The position numbers and the translations under genes are program-made. A DNA stretch of 64,000 bases from Owenia fusiformis (Eukaryota; Annelida; Polychaeta; Sabellida; Oweniidae): assembly GCA_903813345.2 (NCBI GenBank), contig CAIIXF020000005.1, forward strand, positions 23,875,375 through 23,939,374, in the 5' to 3' direction. Below the pieces are notes generated by a model. It was not told the DNA's origin. It saw nothing but the letters and a program-made list of their open reading frames with translations, and made no database searches. Every line of letters starts with the position of its first letter. Within the stretch, counting starts at the first letter, position 1. Shown here in pieces: positions 1 through 10,744 of this stretch.

Positions 1-423
1 GTTTGGGACCCTTATAGGGCAAATCATTCTCACATGATAGAACAGGTGCAACGAAGAGCAGCACGCTTCGTTACTCGATGCTACTCTAGGGAGCCTGGAT
101 GTGTCACAAATGCACTAAAACAACTAGAGTGGGATAGCCTGGCACATAGGAGATATATTGCAAGGCTAACACTTTTCCACAAGGCAATGAATGGAAAAGC
201 AGCCATTAACATCCCTCCCTACATCAGACCCCAAAACCAATTCGTCACAACAAGGAACTCTCATCCCCTCAAATTCATAATCCCCAATACCAGGACAGAC
301 TTATATAAATATAGTTTCATACCAAGAACAATAGTGGAATGGAATAAATTACCTGGGAACATTTTAGACTCACAAGTGCCAACATTCAAACATTCTGTGA
401 TTAACCATCTTAGAAATATATAG
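1..423 (+). pseudogene. Non-LTR retrotransposon reverse transcriptase, C-terminal end (partial)
   Basis: An open frame runs in from the left edge, starting V-W-D-P-Y before the first Met at 34, and ends with a stop at 421-423. It contains the block typical of the C-terminus of CR1/jockey-group LINE ORF2 proteins: EQVQRRAARFVT, then LEWDSLAHRRYIARL, then TRTDLYKYSFIPRTIVEWNKLP. This is the region after the reverse transcriptase thumb. The catalytic YADD and the endonuclease lie outside the window. The frame is open over 140 codons, so the copy may be fairly young. It is plus-oriented, antisense to IARS1, and sits in an IARS1 intron. Family assignment is from motif recognition only. Confidence 0.85.
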
Positions 424-655
424 ATAACTGCAGGTCAGTTCATGTATATAAAAGGACAATTTTTTTTTTTTTTTAGTAAACTTATTTTACCACTAGCTCT
501 AGTCAACTAATGCATTTTACATTAACATTAACTATTTTAGTAACTTTTTTACACTTATAGATAATTTAATATTAATATTTTATATAAATGTATGTATTGA
601 AATTTGCATTGTGGGCAAATATGCCTGTTGCATCTTAAATAAATAGAAATAGAAG
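1..655 (+). mobile_element. CR1/jockey-like LINE, 3' end
   Basis: After the stop at 423 comes a 230-bp AT-rich 3' UTR with a T-run at 461-473. It ends in a short A-rich tail, AAATAAATAGAAATAGAAG, around 638-655. Short tandem tails of this kind, rather than long poly(A), are usual for CR1-like elements. The next IARS1 exon begins at 717, so the insertion ends only about 60 bp from a splice donor. The 5' end is outside the window, so no target-site duplication can be checked. Confidence 0.75.
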
Positions 656-716
656 AACAAGATGCCCAAGCATAATTGCCAAGCATGAGTTATATACAAT
701 ATTGTCATCAACTTAC

Positions 717-3700
717 GTATCTCTATGTAGATCTTCTACTTTAGTACCACTCAGCTCTGCTAGCTCCTCAACAGATCCAATACACACAACCTAAATATCA
801 TCACAAAAAATGCAAGTCATTCTGAACAGAAAATCAGCAATTCCCAAGAATATATCTAAATTAGAATTCCCGGAATTTACACAAATGCTATAACAAATCA
901 ATAAGTTGTTTTTATTATGCCAGTAACCATTTACAGTACATCCAATTCCATGAACAGTAAAATATTTTTGTCTTTTGGTATAGGTTTCTTATTGTGACAT
1001 CAAAGAATCGCCAACTCCAAATGCATTTATTTATGGATATTCATGTACATAATCCATACCTCTTTCCCATCGTCACTGACCCACAGGGGGATAGGTGTGC
1101 CCCAGTAGCGGTTTCGAGATATGGCCCAGTCCCTAGCATCTCTTAGCCAGTTTGCAAACCTCTTCTCCTTCACAAAATCTGGTACCCTTCAAAAATCAGG
1201 TTTAAAATGAAATTAAGTAAAATGGAATCAGGCATATATGTTTCACATCTACGTCTTCAATGTCATAACTGAACACATATGACCTCTTTACATGACACAT
1301 CATATTATATCAAATATGATATTATGACAGTTATGAAGTCTGACATACCAATATGTTTTCTGGTTATTCTCCAATAGATTCTGACTCATCTGTTGTACTC
1401 GGACAAACCAGCTAGGTACAGCCTTGTAGATGAGGGGGGTCTCAGACCTCCAACAGAATGGGTAGCTATGTTTCACGGTGCTCTGGTGGACCATTCTGCC
1501 ATTATTCTTCAACCACTTGATGATGTTTTTATCTGCATCCTGATAGCAATAAAACAGAAAAGTTCTAAAAAGCAGGCCTAATGATTAAAAATTGTAATGC
1601 TTGAATACTGGCACTATGTCACTACCTTTAAATTGGTAAAATAAAATTCATCCCATGTATGATATCAGAATAAGAATCAGGATGATCTTCCCTTCCAGAT
1701 ATGCTGGAGTTCCTAGAATTTACACATGTGTCTCCCTAACAGTGCTCTAGTTAAAGGCTTCCAGGCTAGTCATATTGCTTTTGTTATGAATCGGCTTTTA
1801 CTTGAACATAACTCTGCAACTGGCCAAATTGTAATTTAGACTAACAAGCCCTAAATCTTTTGCGACAACACAATTCTCTCAATCTCATGAAAAATGTCTG
1901 AACTAAAAAGCAAAAAGTTCCCTTACCTTGACATGCTGTCCTTTAAAGTCAGCGACCTCATCTGTAAAGCGTCCACTTGCATCGACAGGACAGATAATCT
2001 CCATATCCTTGGTGATTATCCCATGGGCAAGGCACACACGGTAATCATCCTAAAACATCAATGACCTTTTTAATGTTTTTACATTTTAGTACTTTCAGAT
2101 ATACCACTACTCATGTGGACTATTAAATAAATAAATAAGAAATTTCACCATAATGCATCAATTTCCCTTGGCGATATCTTTAAAAGATTTGAAAATATTC
2201 AAAAAAGTCTTCCATATGTCATATTGCTATCACATGACCACTGTATTGGATGAAAAAAGTAAAATCAGAATTTGTGGACAGACATAAGGCAATTATATAA
2301 TAATTGTTGAGTTATTGGTTCCATGTAGTGTCATCTTTGATGATAGCCACTGAGAAAATGCATATAAGCAGCATTTTTGGCCATAAAGGCATTGGATATT
2401 CAAAAGTTACCTCTCCAAAATATGCAGCCTGATGAACTATTCCTGTACCAGTCTCCTCTGTTACATAGCTATCAGTCAGCACTCTAAATGCACCTTTATC
2501 CTTCATCTAAAAAGGAACAGATGATAAGTATACATCAGGATAATACACAGGGGAAACCAATGTATAGTGAATTATATGTTTGTTTGTGTTGTCATGGTAC
2601 TGAGGAAAATGGGGCTATATAATCTAAAATCCTGTGTCCACTTGCAGTCAATATAGTAAAGAATTCCATTTTCACAATCTTTTTCATATCAATTTTAATT
2701 ATTCATAGAAGGTCTGTTACTATATTGCATGTTATGAATTTCCCAAGGACGGTTCATATTTCGATCGCATCCTCCAATCGTTTCAACATTGTGGAAATCA
2801 AAATCAGATCTATGTATAACAAGCAACTTTTTAAAACAATTTCGTAACGTAAGAATCTTTCATAGATTTTAAGAGAGTTTTCTAATTTCTCATTGAAAAA
2901 CGTATCAACAATGAATGAAGACTCTTAAAAACCTGTTTATGAAAGTATTGAAAGATGGGAATAAAAGTATTGAAAGATGAGTTTGTATTGTTTACCTGTT
3001 TATAAAAGTATTGAAAGATTGGTTTGTATTGTTTACCTGTTTATAAAAGTATTGAAAGATCGGCTTGTATTGTTTGCCTTTCAAGGTTTCTCCTTTAAAT
3101 CTGAAAATAAAGAAATTAAAATTATTCCAATAATCTCTTTACAGAAAAATATTAACTAAATTCTCTGATGAATATTGATTACATTTGATATAAGATATAC
3201 TTGAATTCGATGGACCTTATTTTAAGTTTATTTCCCCATCGCCCATATCTTTACACCTACTTTTCTAAGACTGTGTATTCCTCCTCCTTTTTAAAGAGTG
3301 CAGATAGCCTTGCCTCCATCATAATGTACACATTCTCAGTTGTGTTATCTACCAGTAGAAAGAATTGTGTATATAGTCAATAATAGCTCATAAAATGCAA
3401 TACCTAGAGGTGACTTTATACAGATCATCAACAAAGGACGATACAGATTGCTGATATCAATCACTAGTTTTATAATTAATTTTTTAAACATTTTTTCTTT
3501 TAAATACCTCAAAATATACAAGTACCAATAAATGTGAATAAAATTATTTCGAGACACAATCTATTTATCTATAAACAAACATTTACATCTAGGAAATTTA
3601 ACGATACACTTTATTATGATTTCAGAAAGTCTGCCTAGTTCATGCTTACCTTTGATTTTTACATAGTCAAGTAGAGGGTTGACACATAGGGCAAGATTAC

Positions 3701-5804
3701 TGGGTAGAGTCCAGGGGGTTGTGGTCCAGGCTATCAGAGAAACACCAGGTTCATCCACCAGGGGGAAACTGACTGTCACTGCAACCAAGACATGGTACAT
3801 TAAGAATTATCTAAACATTTTACATTGACAATATCCCAAAATGTTATTGATTACATTTTAGATTTACGCCCTCTTCAAAAATGTAATTACTCTTAAATAT
3901 TATTTTCAATATCACTCGTCTTAAAAAATATGAATGCTGTTCCTTTTTTATGTCACCCACATTCTCATTTTGTTTCTTTTATTGCATTTATCAAGATAAT
4001 GTTCATCTAATATCCATTTAAAAGCATGGCTAACAGGCACTATGACTAATTATACTATGAATAACAAATGCCAGTTAAATTCCTAAATCCTTCAATAATG
4101 GCACCAATTACAAAATTAAAAAGTGAGAGACCTGCATGGGGCCTGTTGTTATAGTAAACTGGTTTTACCTGCTGGATCAACAACTTCCTTGTAGTTCTGT
4201 CCCGACTCAAAGTTAGACAAGGGAGTGTTACAGGCTGTAGAGAATGGCATCACCTGATAAGAGTAACAACAATGCATGCATATTTCATTTTACTGTATAT
4301 ACTTGAACGTGATTTGAAATCTCCATATTACATTCAAAAATTCAATTGTACCCTAAGTCGATTCTTGGATCTTTTAATTTTATTCCTCAGATTTTTGGCA
4401 TTGCAAATGACTTCAAAAATTTCAAAGAAAAACCCATTCAAGTCTAACATATCAACATACATACCTTAGAGCCCCTGTATACAAGTCCCTTGTCATAGAG
4501 TTGTTTAAAGATCCACCATATGGTCTCCATAAACCAGGGGTACATTGTCTTGTAGTCATTCTTGAAATCAATCCATCTTCCCAAACGTCCGATTATTGTC
4601 TATAAATAATAAGGAAACATACTTGAAGGAGGCTTAAATTTTTTAAATCCATTTGCCTTTTACAAGGATGTGCTTAAATCAAAATGTCAAAATTGGGAAC
4701 ACAGATACAAAACTTTTGTACATTTCAGATAAAGGATAAGTCAGGATGTGGGGCAGGATATTGACTTTAAAATGTAAAAAACTGCATACACTGCATATCA
4801 ATATGATAAAATAAAAAAAAGAAATTTCTAAGTGCAAATACTAAAAGCCCAAATGTCTCAGGAACACATAGGCACTCAAATGATCTTGATTGGACATTGT
4901 GGTGCAGAGAAATCATAATTGTACTGAGTGGCTACACGAAAAATAAAAATTAAAAAGATTACTGGCCCAGTTAAATACCACAAATCAAATATAAAGTAAG
5001 ACTTACTTCCCATTCAGTTGCGTATCTACTGACAATTTTGCGACACTCATTGTTGTAGGCTTCTATTCCAATCTTAGCCACATCCTCTGGTCCTTTAATG
5101 CCCAAAGTTTTATCTATCTCAAATTCCTAAATTATAATACAATACAATGATTATGCAATATGGAACAAATATAAGAATAAAACATATTACAGGTCTGATA
5201 TCATACTGCATTACTTTAGCCTTCATAACAATTTTTAAAACATCTTTTAAAAATGATCTTATTTAACCCACAATTACATGATGAAGTTGTTATCATAAGT
5301 CTATACATACCACTGGCAGACCATGACAATCCCATCCGAATCTTCGCTCTACATGGAATCCACTCTGATGTGCCCATCTGGTAACAATGTCTTTGATAGT
5401 ACCTGCCAAGATATGCCCATAATGGGGCAGCCCAGTTGCAAATGGGGGACCATCATAAAATGTGTACCTATAGAATAAAGGCATTACATGTATATTAAAC
5501 AACAACAGTCAGTTTACATGATGATTGTTTTAGATAAACCTAGTCTTCTTCACTGGATCCATCAAACAACAGTGAAACAAATAAAGTTTTTGTAGATTTT
5601 TTCCCGCAGAAAGTTGAACTTAGCTGAAATATTCTATGCAAAATCTAGGTGTTTACTATTTCATAACTTTTTTAAGATGTTTACCTTGGTTTGCCCTTGG
5701 ACTGCTTCAGAGATGTTTGAAAAGCATCAATGTCTTTCCAGAGGTCGCAGATAGTTTCTTCTTCTTTTGGGAAGTTAATATGCTCAGGCACTGGTTGCAC
5801 CATA
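717..5804 (-). CDS. IARS1: Isoleucyl-tRNA synthetase, cytoplasmic (N-terminal 502 codons)
   Basis: The gene encodes the class Ia synthetase that charges tRNA-Ile with isoleucine in the cytosol. Thirteen coding exons join in frame with consensus GT/AG: 5804-5685 (ATG at 5803-5801), 5467-5311, 5126-5007, 4599-4465, 4253-4169, 3778-3650, 3348-3261, 3100-3037, 2506-2411, 2049-1927, 1539-1349, 1186-1060 and 790-717. Together they give 1508 coding nt. The protein starts [12 protein letters not shown], like animal IARS1. [16 protein letters not shown] holds the HIGH box (H55-Y-G-H58). The CP1 editing domain carries [11 protein letters not shown] (residues 223-233) and [16 protein letters not shown] (319-334). 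[17 protein letters not shown] marks the return to the catalytic core. Family length is about 1260 residues, so KMSKS, the anticodon domain and the C-terminus lie left of the window. Oddities: Ala327 where Pro is usual, and a duplicated donor after the exon at 3100-3037. Confidence 0.97.
2411..2506 (-). CDS. IARS1: IARS1 ninth coding exon (editing-site motif)
   Basis: This 32-codon exon (residues 300-331) reads [15 protein letters not shown], then [16 protein letters not shown]. It supplies the GTG-VH segment of the CP1 editing pocket that hydrolyses Val-tRNA-Ile. The next exon (2049-1927) opens with D-D-Y, completing the conserved acidic element. The residue after the Gln-Ala pair is Ala (GCA), where IleRS proteins normally have Pro (CCN). 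The exon is in phase 0 at both ends. Confidence 0.93.
3037..3100 (-). CDS. IARS1: IARS1 eighth coding exon with tandemly duplicated 3' end
   Basis: This 64-nt exon encodes the end of [22 protein letters not shown], matching the CP1 segment before the K/G-A-F block of animal IARS1. The acceptor is TTATTTTCAG and the donor is AAACAG|GTAAAC. The last ~31 nt of the exon plus ~10 nt of intron form a 41-bp unit (3035-3075) that recurs next door at 2994-3034, with a more diverged copy from 2931. The intron therefore contains a second donor at 2996/2995 with the same local context. Confidence 0.9.
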
Positions 5805-6549
5805 CTGAAAATAACGATAGGAAAAAATGACATATTTTGGTTATCAAATGCTCTAGTATTTTCTAGAGATGGGGATGGCACAGAAAATCATTGGAACAGG
5901 TTGTTATGAATGGATTTTGGAATATCTCCAAATTGAAATGAATATGTTTGTTTATGCATCTATCGAGGACAAATGTAACCCAACCAATCTTTTTAATAAT
6001 ACTCGTATACTTAATATTTAAATGAATTATACTTATTTTGTGAGCTTATTATCCCTTTAAACTTGAATGACACATTTTAGTTCAATGACTGCATGTTCGG
6101 AATTTTGATGCAATCCTCAATAGAGTCACATGTTATTTTTCAAAGATTAATATTTCCTTTCCTACATTGTCTACATCTTTCAGATATGCACAAAGAGTGC
6201 ACTAATGTCTCTAGATAAGAGAATAAAGAATATTTTTTTTGTAAAATGAATAAAAAACTAAAATTTTCTTGTTTTTTATACAACTTATGAAAAAAGTATT
6301 CTTTCAACTCTTTTCTAATAGTCTGGAAATTCACAAAGTAGTGTTTGAAATCTCCGAAATTTCCGAATGAACGTAACAAATGGCCGCACTTTCTTGTAGG
6401 AAAGTATAGAAATCTTCTGAGATTTCGTATGTTACTTTGCCATTTTATTTTTTTGATGAAAAACATCCACTCAAGGAGAAGTCCTGATTGCCACAGAAGC
6501 AGCTGCTTACTTCCAGACTTTCGGGAACGGAGGATGGAGATATTGGAGA
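5805..6549 (-). other. IARS1 first intron, distal half
   Basis: AT-rich intronic sequence between the first coding exon and the MITE at 6556. A 144-codon minus-strand open frame (6574-6140) is present but has no recognisable motif and reads into the MITE, so it is not called as a gene. Confidence 0.5.
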
Positions 6550-6555
6550 TATAAA

Positions 6556-6863
6556 CTGCCCTGTCAACCCTCACGCATTATAAGGCGTGATTGTCACGCA
6601 TTTGCTGGGAAAATAGAAATCACGCATCAATTTAGCGTGTATGATAAAATATCACGCAAATCACGCATTTCTTTTAAAAATTGTTTTTTGTGAAATGCCG
6701 ATACGGTAAAAAAGCGAACAGCAAAAAAAAGCGAACGCATTCCGTTCGGTCTTTGCAATTGATTGCAGTTTATGTCATGCATTTGGTACAAAATATGTGT
6801 ATATATCACGCATTTGTTTCGAAAATATTTACACCTGTAGATGGTCCCAAGTTGACAGCCCTG
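6556..6863. mobile_element. MITE with TCACGCA subterminal repeats, 6-bp TSD
   Basis: A 308-bp element flanked by direct repeats TATAAA at 6550-6555 and 6864-6869. Its ends are inverted: CTGCCCTGTCAAC on the left, and the complement of the right end reads CAGGGCTGTCAAC. The left half carries five copies of the motif TCACGCA/ATCACGCA between 6567 and 6670, with another at 6805 near the right end. There is no coding capacity. It lies in the first intron of IARS1. Confidence 0.7.
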
Positions 6864-7106
6864 TATAAAGTAAGCAGCTCATGTAAGTTTCTCACCTCAG
6901 CTGTCACGATTCTGGAGTGTGTGATAGGGATAGGGGCGTACAATTGCTGTCCTATTAGATCAGTCAGCCTTTGAAAGAGGCAAGAGCAAGATCTTGGTGG
7001 TTATAAAAAAATGTAATTTTTTTTAAAAAGCGGAAGTTGCTTTCATTTCCCGATAATTGTCAAAGCACATAACCACCTTGTGCGATAATAACAAATATGT
7101 CTTACC

Positions 7107-7235
7107 TGAGAGTTAAACTACTGTTAAAACTACTGCGTTGTTGGCGAAATATGTCTCTATTGCACTTTATTGCAGCAGACTGGAGAATTTCACATGTTCT
7201 CGTGTAACTTCCGGGAGTACACGCATGCGCAAAAG
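7107..7235 (-). promoter_or_regulatory. Probable IARS1 core promoter and 5' UTR exon
   Basis: On the minus strand a strong donor, AACTCTCAG|GTAAGACA, lies at 7106/7105. It fits a non-coding first exon spliced to the acceptor TTATTTTCAG|T just before the ATG (exon start 5804). Upstream of it lie an ETS-type ACTTCCGG box (7207-7214) and an NRF-1-like ACGCATGCGCA (7221-7231), both common in housekeeping gene promoters of animals. No TATA box is evident. The exact start site is inferred. A weaker donor-like site (GCTGAG|GTGAGA, near 6896) is an alternative first-exon end. Confidence 0.5.
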
Positions 7236-7252
7236 ATGATCTGGTCGACTTA

Positions 7253-7645
7253 GGCCAAACTGCCCTAATTCACGTCACCATACTAGTCAATGGGCAAAAG
7301 GGCAAACGCCTGACTTTTTATCTCGAGTTATGGATTTACGTGGCCTCACTGGCCTATCTGAGGTTCTAAACCTATGTCTAAGCTACATTTTGACACTAAA
7401 CTCAATAGGGGCCAATCATCTACTTTTTGAAATAATTGTAATTGAAATTCATAAAAATGAAGGCAAAATTAATACGCCACTTGATTCGAAATTTTCCTTC
7501 AGATAACCCAAATAAACGCATTTTCAGAAGAAATGGCATGTTGTCATTGCAAAAAGATGACAACTGTGCCTACATACTAGCTTACTGACTCGTCATGATC
7601 ACAATTGTGTTGGGACTACATTCACTTTTGAAAACTACTTTTTTA
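7253..7645 (-). mobile_element. GGCC-TIR MITE copy beside the IARS1 promoter (one end lost)
   Basis: Starts GGCCAAACTGCCCTAATTC at 7253 and matches 17313-17772 in inverted orientation, nearly base for base, until about 7645. The last ~30 bp, including the second terminal repeat, are replaced there. TTA precedes the terminal repeat. Relative to this copy, the 17-kb copy carries an extra ~35 bp near its middle. It lies about 20 bp upstream of the NRF-1-like site of IARS1. Confidence 0.75.
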
Positions 7646-7840
7646 GGCATTCTCCGTCAGTTTGAATCGGCAAAATTCGGTTGTATGGCTTATCTTCAAG
7701 AGATCGAGTCGTCCAGATTTCTATTCTGCACAATCAGTAATGTCCCAATATAATTGCTCATAAAACATCATATATACCTTAGACCCTTTGAATTGCCTAT
7801 GGACTTCGAGACTAGATTTTATCTATCCCACATCATTTGA

Positions 7841-8085
7841 GACTGAATACTCTATCTTTTATGAGTACTAGTATCTATCTACAACTATTTTTGATGTTAT
7901 GAGTACTGGCTATCAATTTTTTCAATTTTTCTTCAACATGTATTCTAATGACTTCAGTAGGAATGAAATGTCCCTTGGTGTTCTGGTCCTGGATTATGAT
8001 ATTGGTTCTCGATTGGAGGGGGAGGGGGATATTAGACACTGTTTCTTTTCACGTTAGATTATGGTTTTGGGATATATAGGGTCTA
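7841..8085. repeat. Dispersed repeat DR-1, copy 1
   Basis: About 245 bp shared with 13917-14165 (same strand) and 31257-31450 (opposite strand). Shared landmarks are a TACTAGTATCTA segment, CCCTTGGTGTT, TTGGTTCTCGATTG followed by a G-rich run, then TTCTTTTCACG and ATGGTTTTG. Divergence between copies is visible but modest. No open frame or terminal repeats were seen. Confidence 0.7.
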
Positions 8086-8683
8086 CTTTTCTCATGACAG
8101 ATTTACACTTACAGTTTGCTTCAGTTTCTTGTTGGGTTTCTTTAAAGTTTTTAGTCACCCTTCCCTTTGGCATTTGTGCTTATACAGAGGCGTAGCTAGC
8201 CCATTTTGCGAGTGTACGCCCGTATGATTTCCCGGTTTTATCAAAATTAACAAAACGATGGTTCCATAAAATAGGAAGATCCCGGGTGTTCAGAAGATAG
8301 GGGACACACTAAACACTCTTAATTCAATGAAGGAAATATGTATTGTTTGATCATTTTGACAGCTTTTTAAAGGGATTGAATTAACTGTATTAACAGATAA
8401 TATTCGGGAAACAAAATAGACAGATTCTATATAATCATGCCATCGGCGATCGAAGCCGTCTATCAAGGCGATTTTATTTTTTAGGCTACCTAAAACCGTA
8501 TGTATGAGGCTCATTGTTTTAAGCTCTTGTGGTCATTCTCCATGAAATATTATCATTTTTTCTGTGTTTGTTTTTATTTAGCTCACAAGATGATTAACAA
8601 TAAAAGTTACACGACCGTCTCAGCTCCATTTCGGATCTTAACAATATGTACGTGATTCTATAGGATAAATTTTATCTTTCTGT

Positions 8684-8802
8684 TTTTTGCATTTGCGAAC
8701 ATGTCAATAACAGTATCAATGGTTATATCCTGTTCCCTATGGATATGTATCATGGCCAAGGAAGAAAGTCTTTCCTCATTCATTGTGGAACGCAAGTATG
8801 AC
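8684..8802 (-). pseudogene. hAT transposase dimerisation domain, last part
   Basis: Read on the minus strand from the TTAA at 8803-8806, the frame gives S-Y-L-R-S-T-M-N-E-E-R-L then SSLAMIHIHREQD and IDTVIDMFANAKNRK. This is the standard end of hAT transposases (L-R-S-T-M-x-x-E-R-L, L-A-x-x-x-I-H-R-E). It continues in phase from the piece at 10027-9883 if the intervening insertion and one TTAA are disregarded. Confidence 0.82.
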
Positions 8803-8806
8803 TTAA

Positions 8807-9878
8807 AGTGCCTGATAAACTATAAAATGCGCATGCGTCCAGGTGTTGATAAACTATAAATAGCGAAAACCCAGGGTTTATCATCACAAGGTAAGCCAGG
8901 ACGTGTTGAGCGAACATCTAGTGTTGATATTGAATTTACATGTAGCCAGATAAGTTTCCTTATTGAAATTACATATAGTTATTAGCAATACTTTGTAGGT
9001 GATAATTAATGAATAAAATATGAGTATATATGACAGAAATTGGCCATTTCGAACCTGTTGAAAGTTTGTGGCTCTCGGCTACACCGGGGAATTTACTTCC
9101 ATGAGTACAGACACAAATGTGGGGCTCCCCAAGAGGTACGCGAGAAGGTGACCTGGCATCAAATGTACGACTAAATGCTTCTATCGAGTAGATAAATTAA
9201 CGAATACGACAATAAGTTATTGCAAACGACAATTCCGAGCATTCATCTCACTGAAGCATTTTGAAGTGAAGAAAATATGATTTTTGTTTTGAAACATGGA
9301 TTCAGATGAACGTAACTTCATTCTGACAACTAATCAAAACTGAACAAAATTGATTATACGTAACAGACGATTTATTGTTTTACAATGTTTTGATCGGCTA
9401 AACGAATGAAACCAAGATATTATGACATGTAAAATGGCAATTTTGAAATGTAAAATTTAAAAGTGACAAACACAACCTCCCTATCCACTCTTTATGAGCC
9501 CTAATATGTACATGCAGCAGTGGTAGTGTACAGCTTATTATCACACTACTGGGCTTTGTATTCTAAAGCTTGTTCTTTTTAATAACACTGTTCACTCGAC
9601 GTAAATATTTTTTTGTGTGCGCAGTCAACGATAATCATTGTTTTATCCCGGTTATATACTTCGGCAATTATAACAAAACCTACCCTGCGTGCAGAGTCTA
9701 GTTAGAAGACGAAGCTCTCTTTTAAGAAGTGAAGTCAAACGAATGCAAAGGGTAAACAAAACCGTACTAAACGAAAAAACGCAAATAGGAGAAAGCTTTC
9801 ACACACATATAAAAAATGAACTAGTCTAATCCGCCAGTATAAACTCTGTTATATACGTAGCCAGGTCGGGCGCACACT
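8807..9878. mobile_element. TTAA-flanked non-autonomous insertion inside hAT
   Basis: A 1072-bp block bounded by TTAA at 8803-8806 and 9879-9882. The ends are short inverted repeats: AGTGCCTG on the left, and AGTGTGCG for the complement of the right end. The left subterminal region repeats GATAAACTATAAA twice and has an inverted GGGTTTATC. TTAA target duplication is characteristic of piggyBac and Kolobok elements. The terminal sequence does not decide between them, and no transposase was recognised. Confidence 0.7.
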
Positions 9879-9882
9879 TTAA

Positions 9883-10027
9883 TGCGTTTCAAACTGCTAA
9901 AGCTTCGTTCAGCCACGCAAGTGGATACTGGCAATGTTAGCAGCTGGACCAAACACGTGTAGACATCGGGGTAAAGAGGCTGGGGCGTCTGTTGAATAGA
10001 GTTGCTGGGATGTTTATTTTTCATCAC
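9883..10027 (-). pseudogene. hAT transposase dimerisation domain, first part
   Basis: The frame from the Met at 10027 contains PLYPDVYTCLVQLLTLPVST followed by CVAERSFSSLKRIK. This is the hallmark of the C-terminal hATC dimerisation domain of animal hAT transposases. It stops being transposase-like exactly at the TTAA at 9879-9882, where a foreign sequence begins. The rest of the domain resumes at 8802. The N-terminal zinc finger and catalytic core are absent. Confidence 0.85.
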
Positions 10028-10494
10028 AATTAATCAGGTAAATTTTATTTTTCCTTAAAATTTGAGAGTACGCCTGGGCGTACTTGGCGTACACGTAGCT
10101 ACGCCACTAATATATATTCTTGAGACCAAATCATAAACACGATATTGACAATATATTGAGGATATCAACAGGACAACCAAAAGAACAACCAACTGTCAGA
10201 ATTGTAATTTCAGTAATTCAGTAATCTTAGTAAATATGGAAAAGATGGCCTCCCATTTGGAAATACTCAAAGAGTTCACTAAGGGCAATCTACAACTGAT
10301 TCGGTTCTTTGATTGACAATATGACGTGTATGAGAGATATGTCCATTTAGTAATACATCTACTTGGCATACTATAAATGTTAACATGCTCTTGGGCATCA
10401 TAGTTGTAATTAGTCATTTAACATTCTGATAGGCCTACTCATATCTTTCTTGTCCGACTTCAACGTAATGATCATTCTGATACTCAGAGAATCT

Positions 10495-10744
10495 CAGTGG
10501 CGGATCCAGGGAGGGGGGATTTTGGGCCAAAAAAGGCATTTAGGCCCCCAAAAGTGGGCCTTTTTGGCCGGTCATTACTGGGCCTTCTAACATCTAAGGC
10601 CTTAGTTTTTTAATTTCAGGCCAAATTTTGAAGAAAATGGGCCTCAAAATTTGGGCCCACTTTTCGGTTTTAGGGGCCCAATATTTTTTTCTCTGGCCTG
10701 AAATTTGGGGCCCCCTTGCTCGTTGGTTCCCAGATCCGCCCTTG
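10495..10744. mobile_element. GGCGGATCC-TIR palindromic MITE, copy 1
   Basis: Begins CAGTGGCGGATCCAGG; the complement of the right end reads CAAGGGCGGATCTGGG. The interior is largely palindromic around GGGCC and AAAATTTGGGCCCA motifs. Flanks AATCT / CATCT could be a 5-bp target duplication with one mismatch. Relatives lie at 49205-49413 and 58610-58893. An 89-codon open frame here is a by-product of the repeat. Confidence 0.75.

Larger units (their letters stand above)
8185..10109 (-). mobile_element. hAT transposon remnant, internally deleted, with nested insertion
   Basis: The left end CAGAGGCGTAGCTAG (8185) and the complement of the right end, TAGTGGCGTAGCTACG (ending 10109), form hAT-type terminal inverted repeats. 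They continue into matching gtacgcc-rich subterminal sequence. Inside, on the minus strand, are two pieces of a hAT C-terminal dimerisation domain, at 10027-9883 and 8802-8684. A TTAA-flanked insertion (8807-9878) separates them. The region upstream of the first piece leads straight to the terminal repeat, so most of the transposase gene is gone. No convincing 8-bp target duplication is left. Confidence 0.75.

Noticed and set aside
6140-6574. 144-codon minus-strand open frame
   Set aside because: Intronic in IARS1, begins inside a MITE, and has no recognisable domain.
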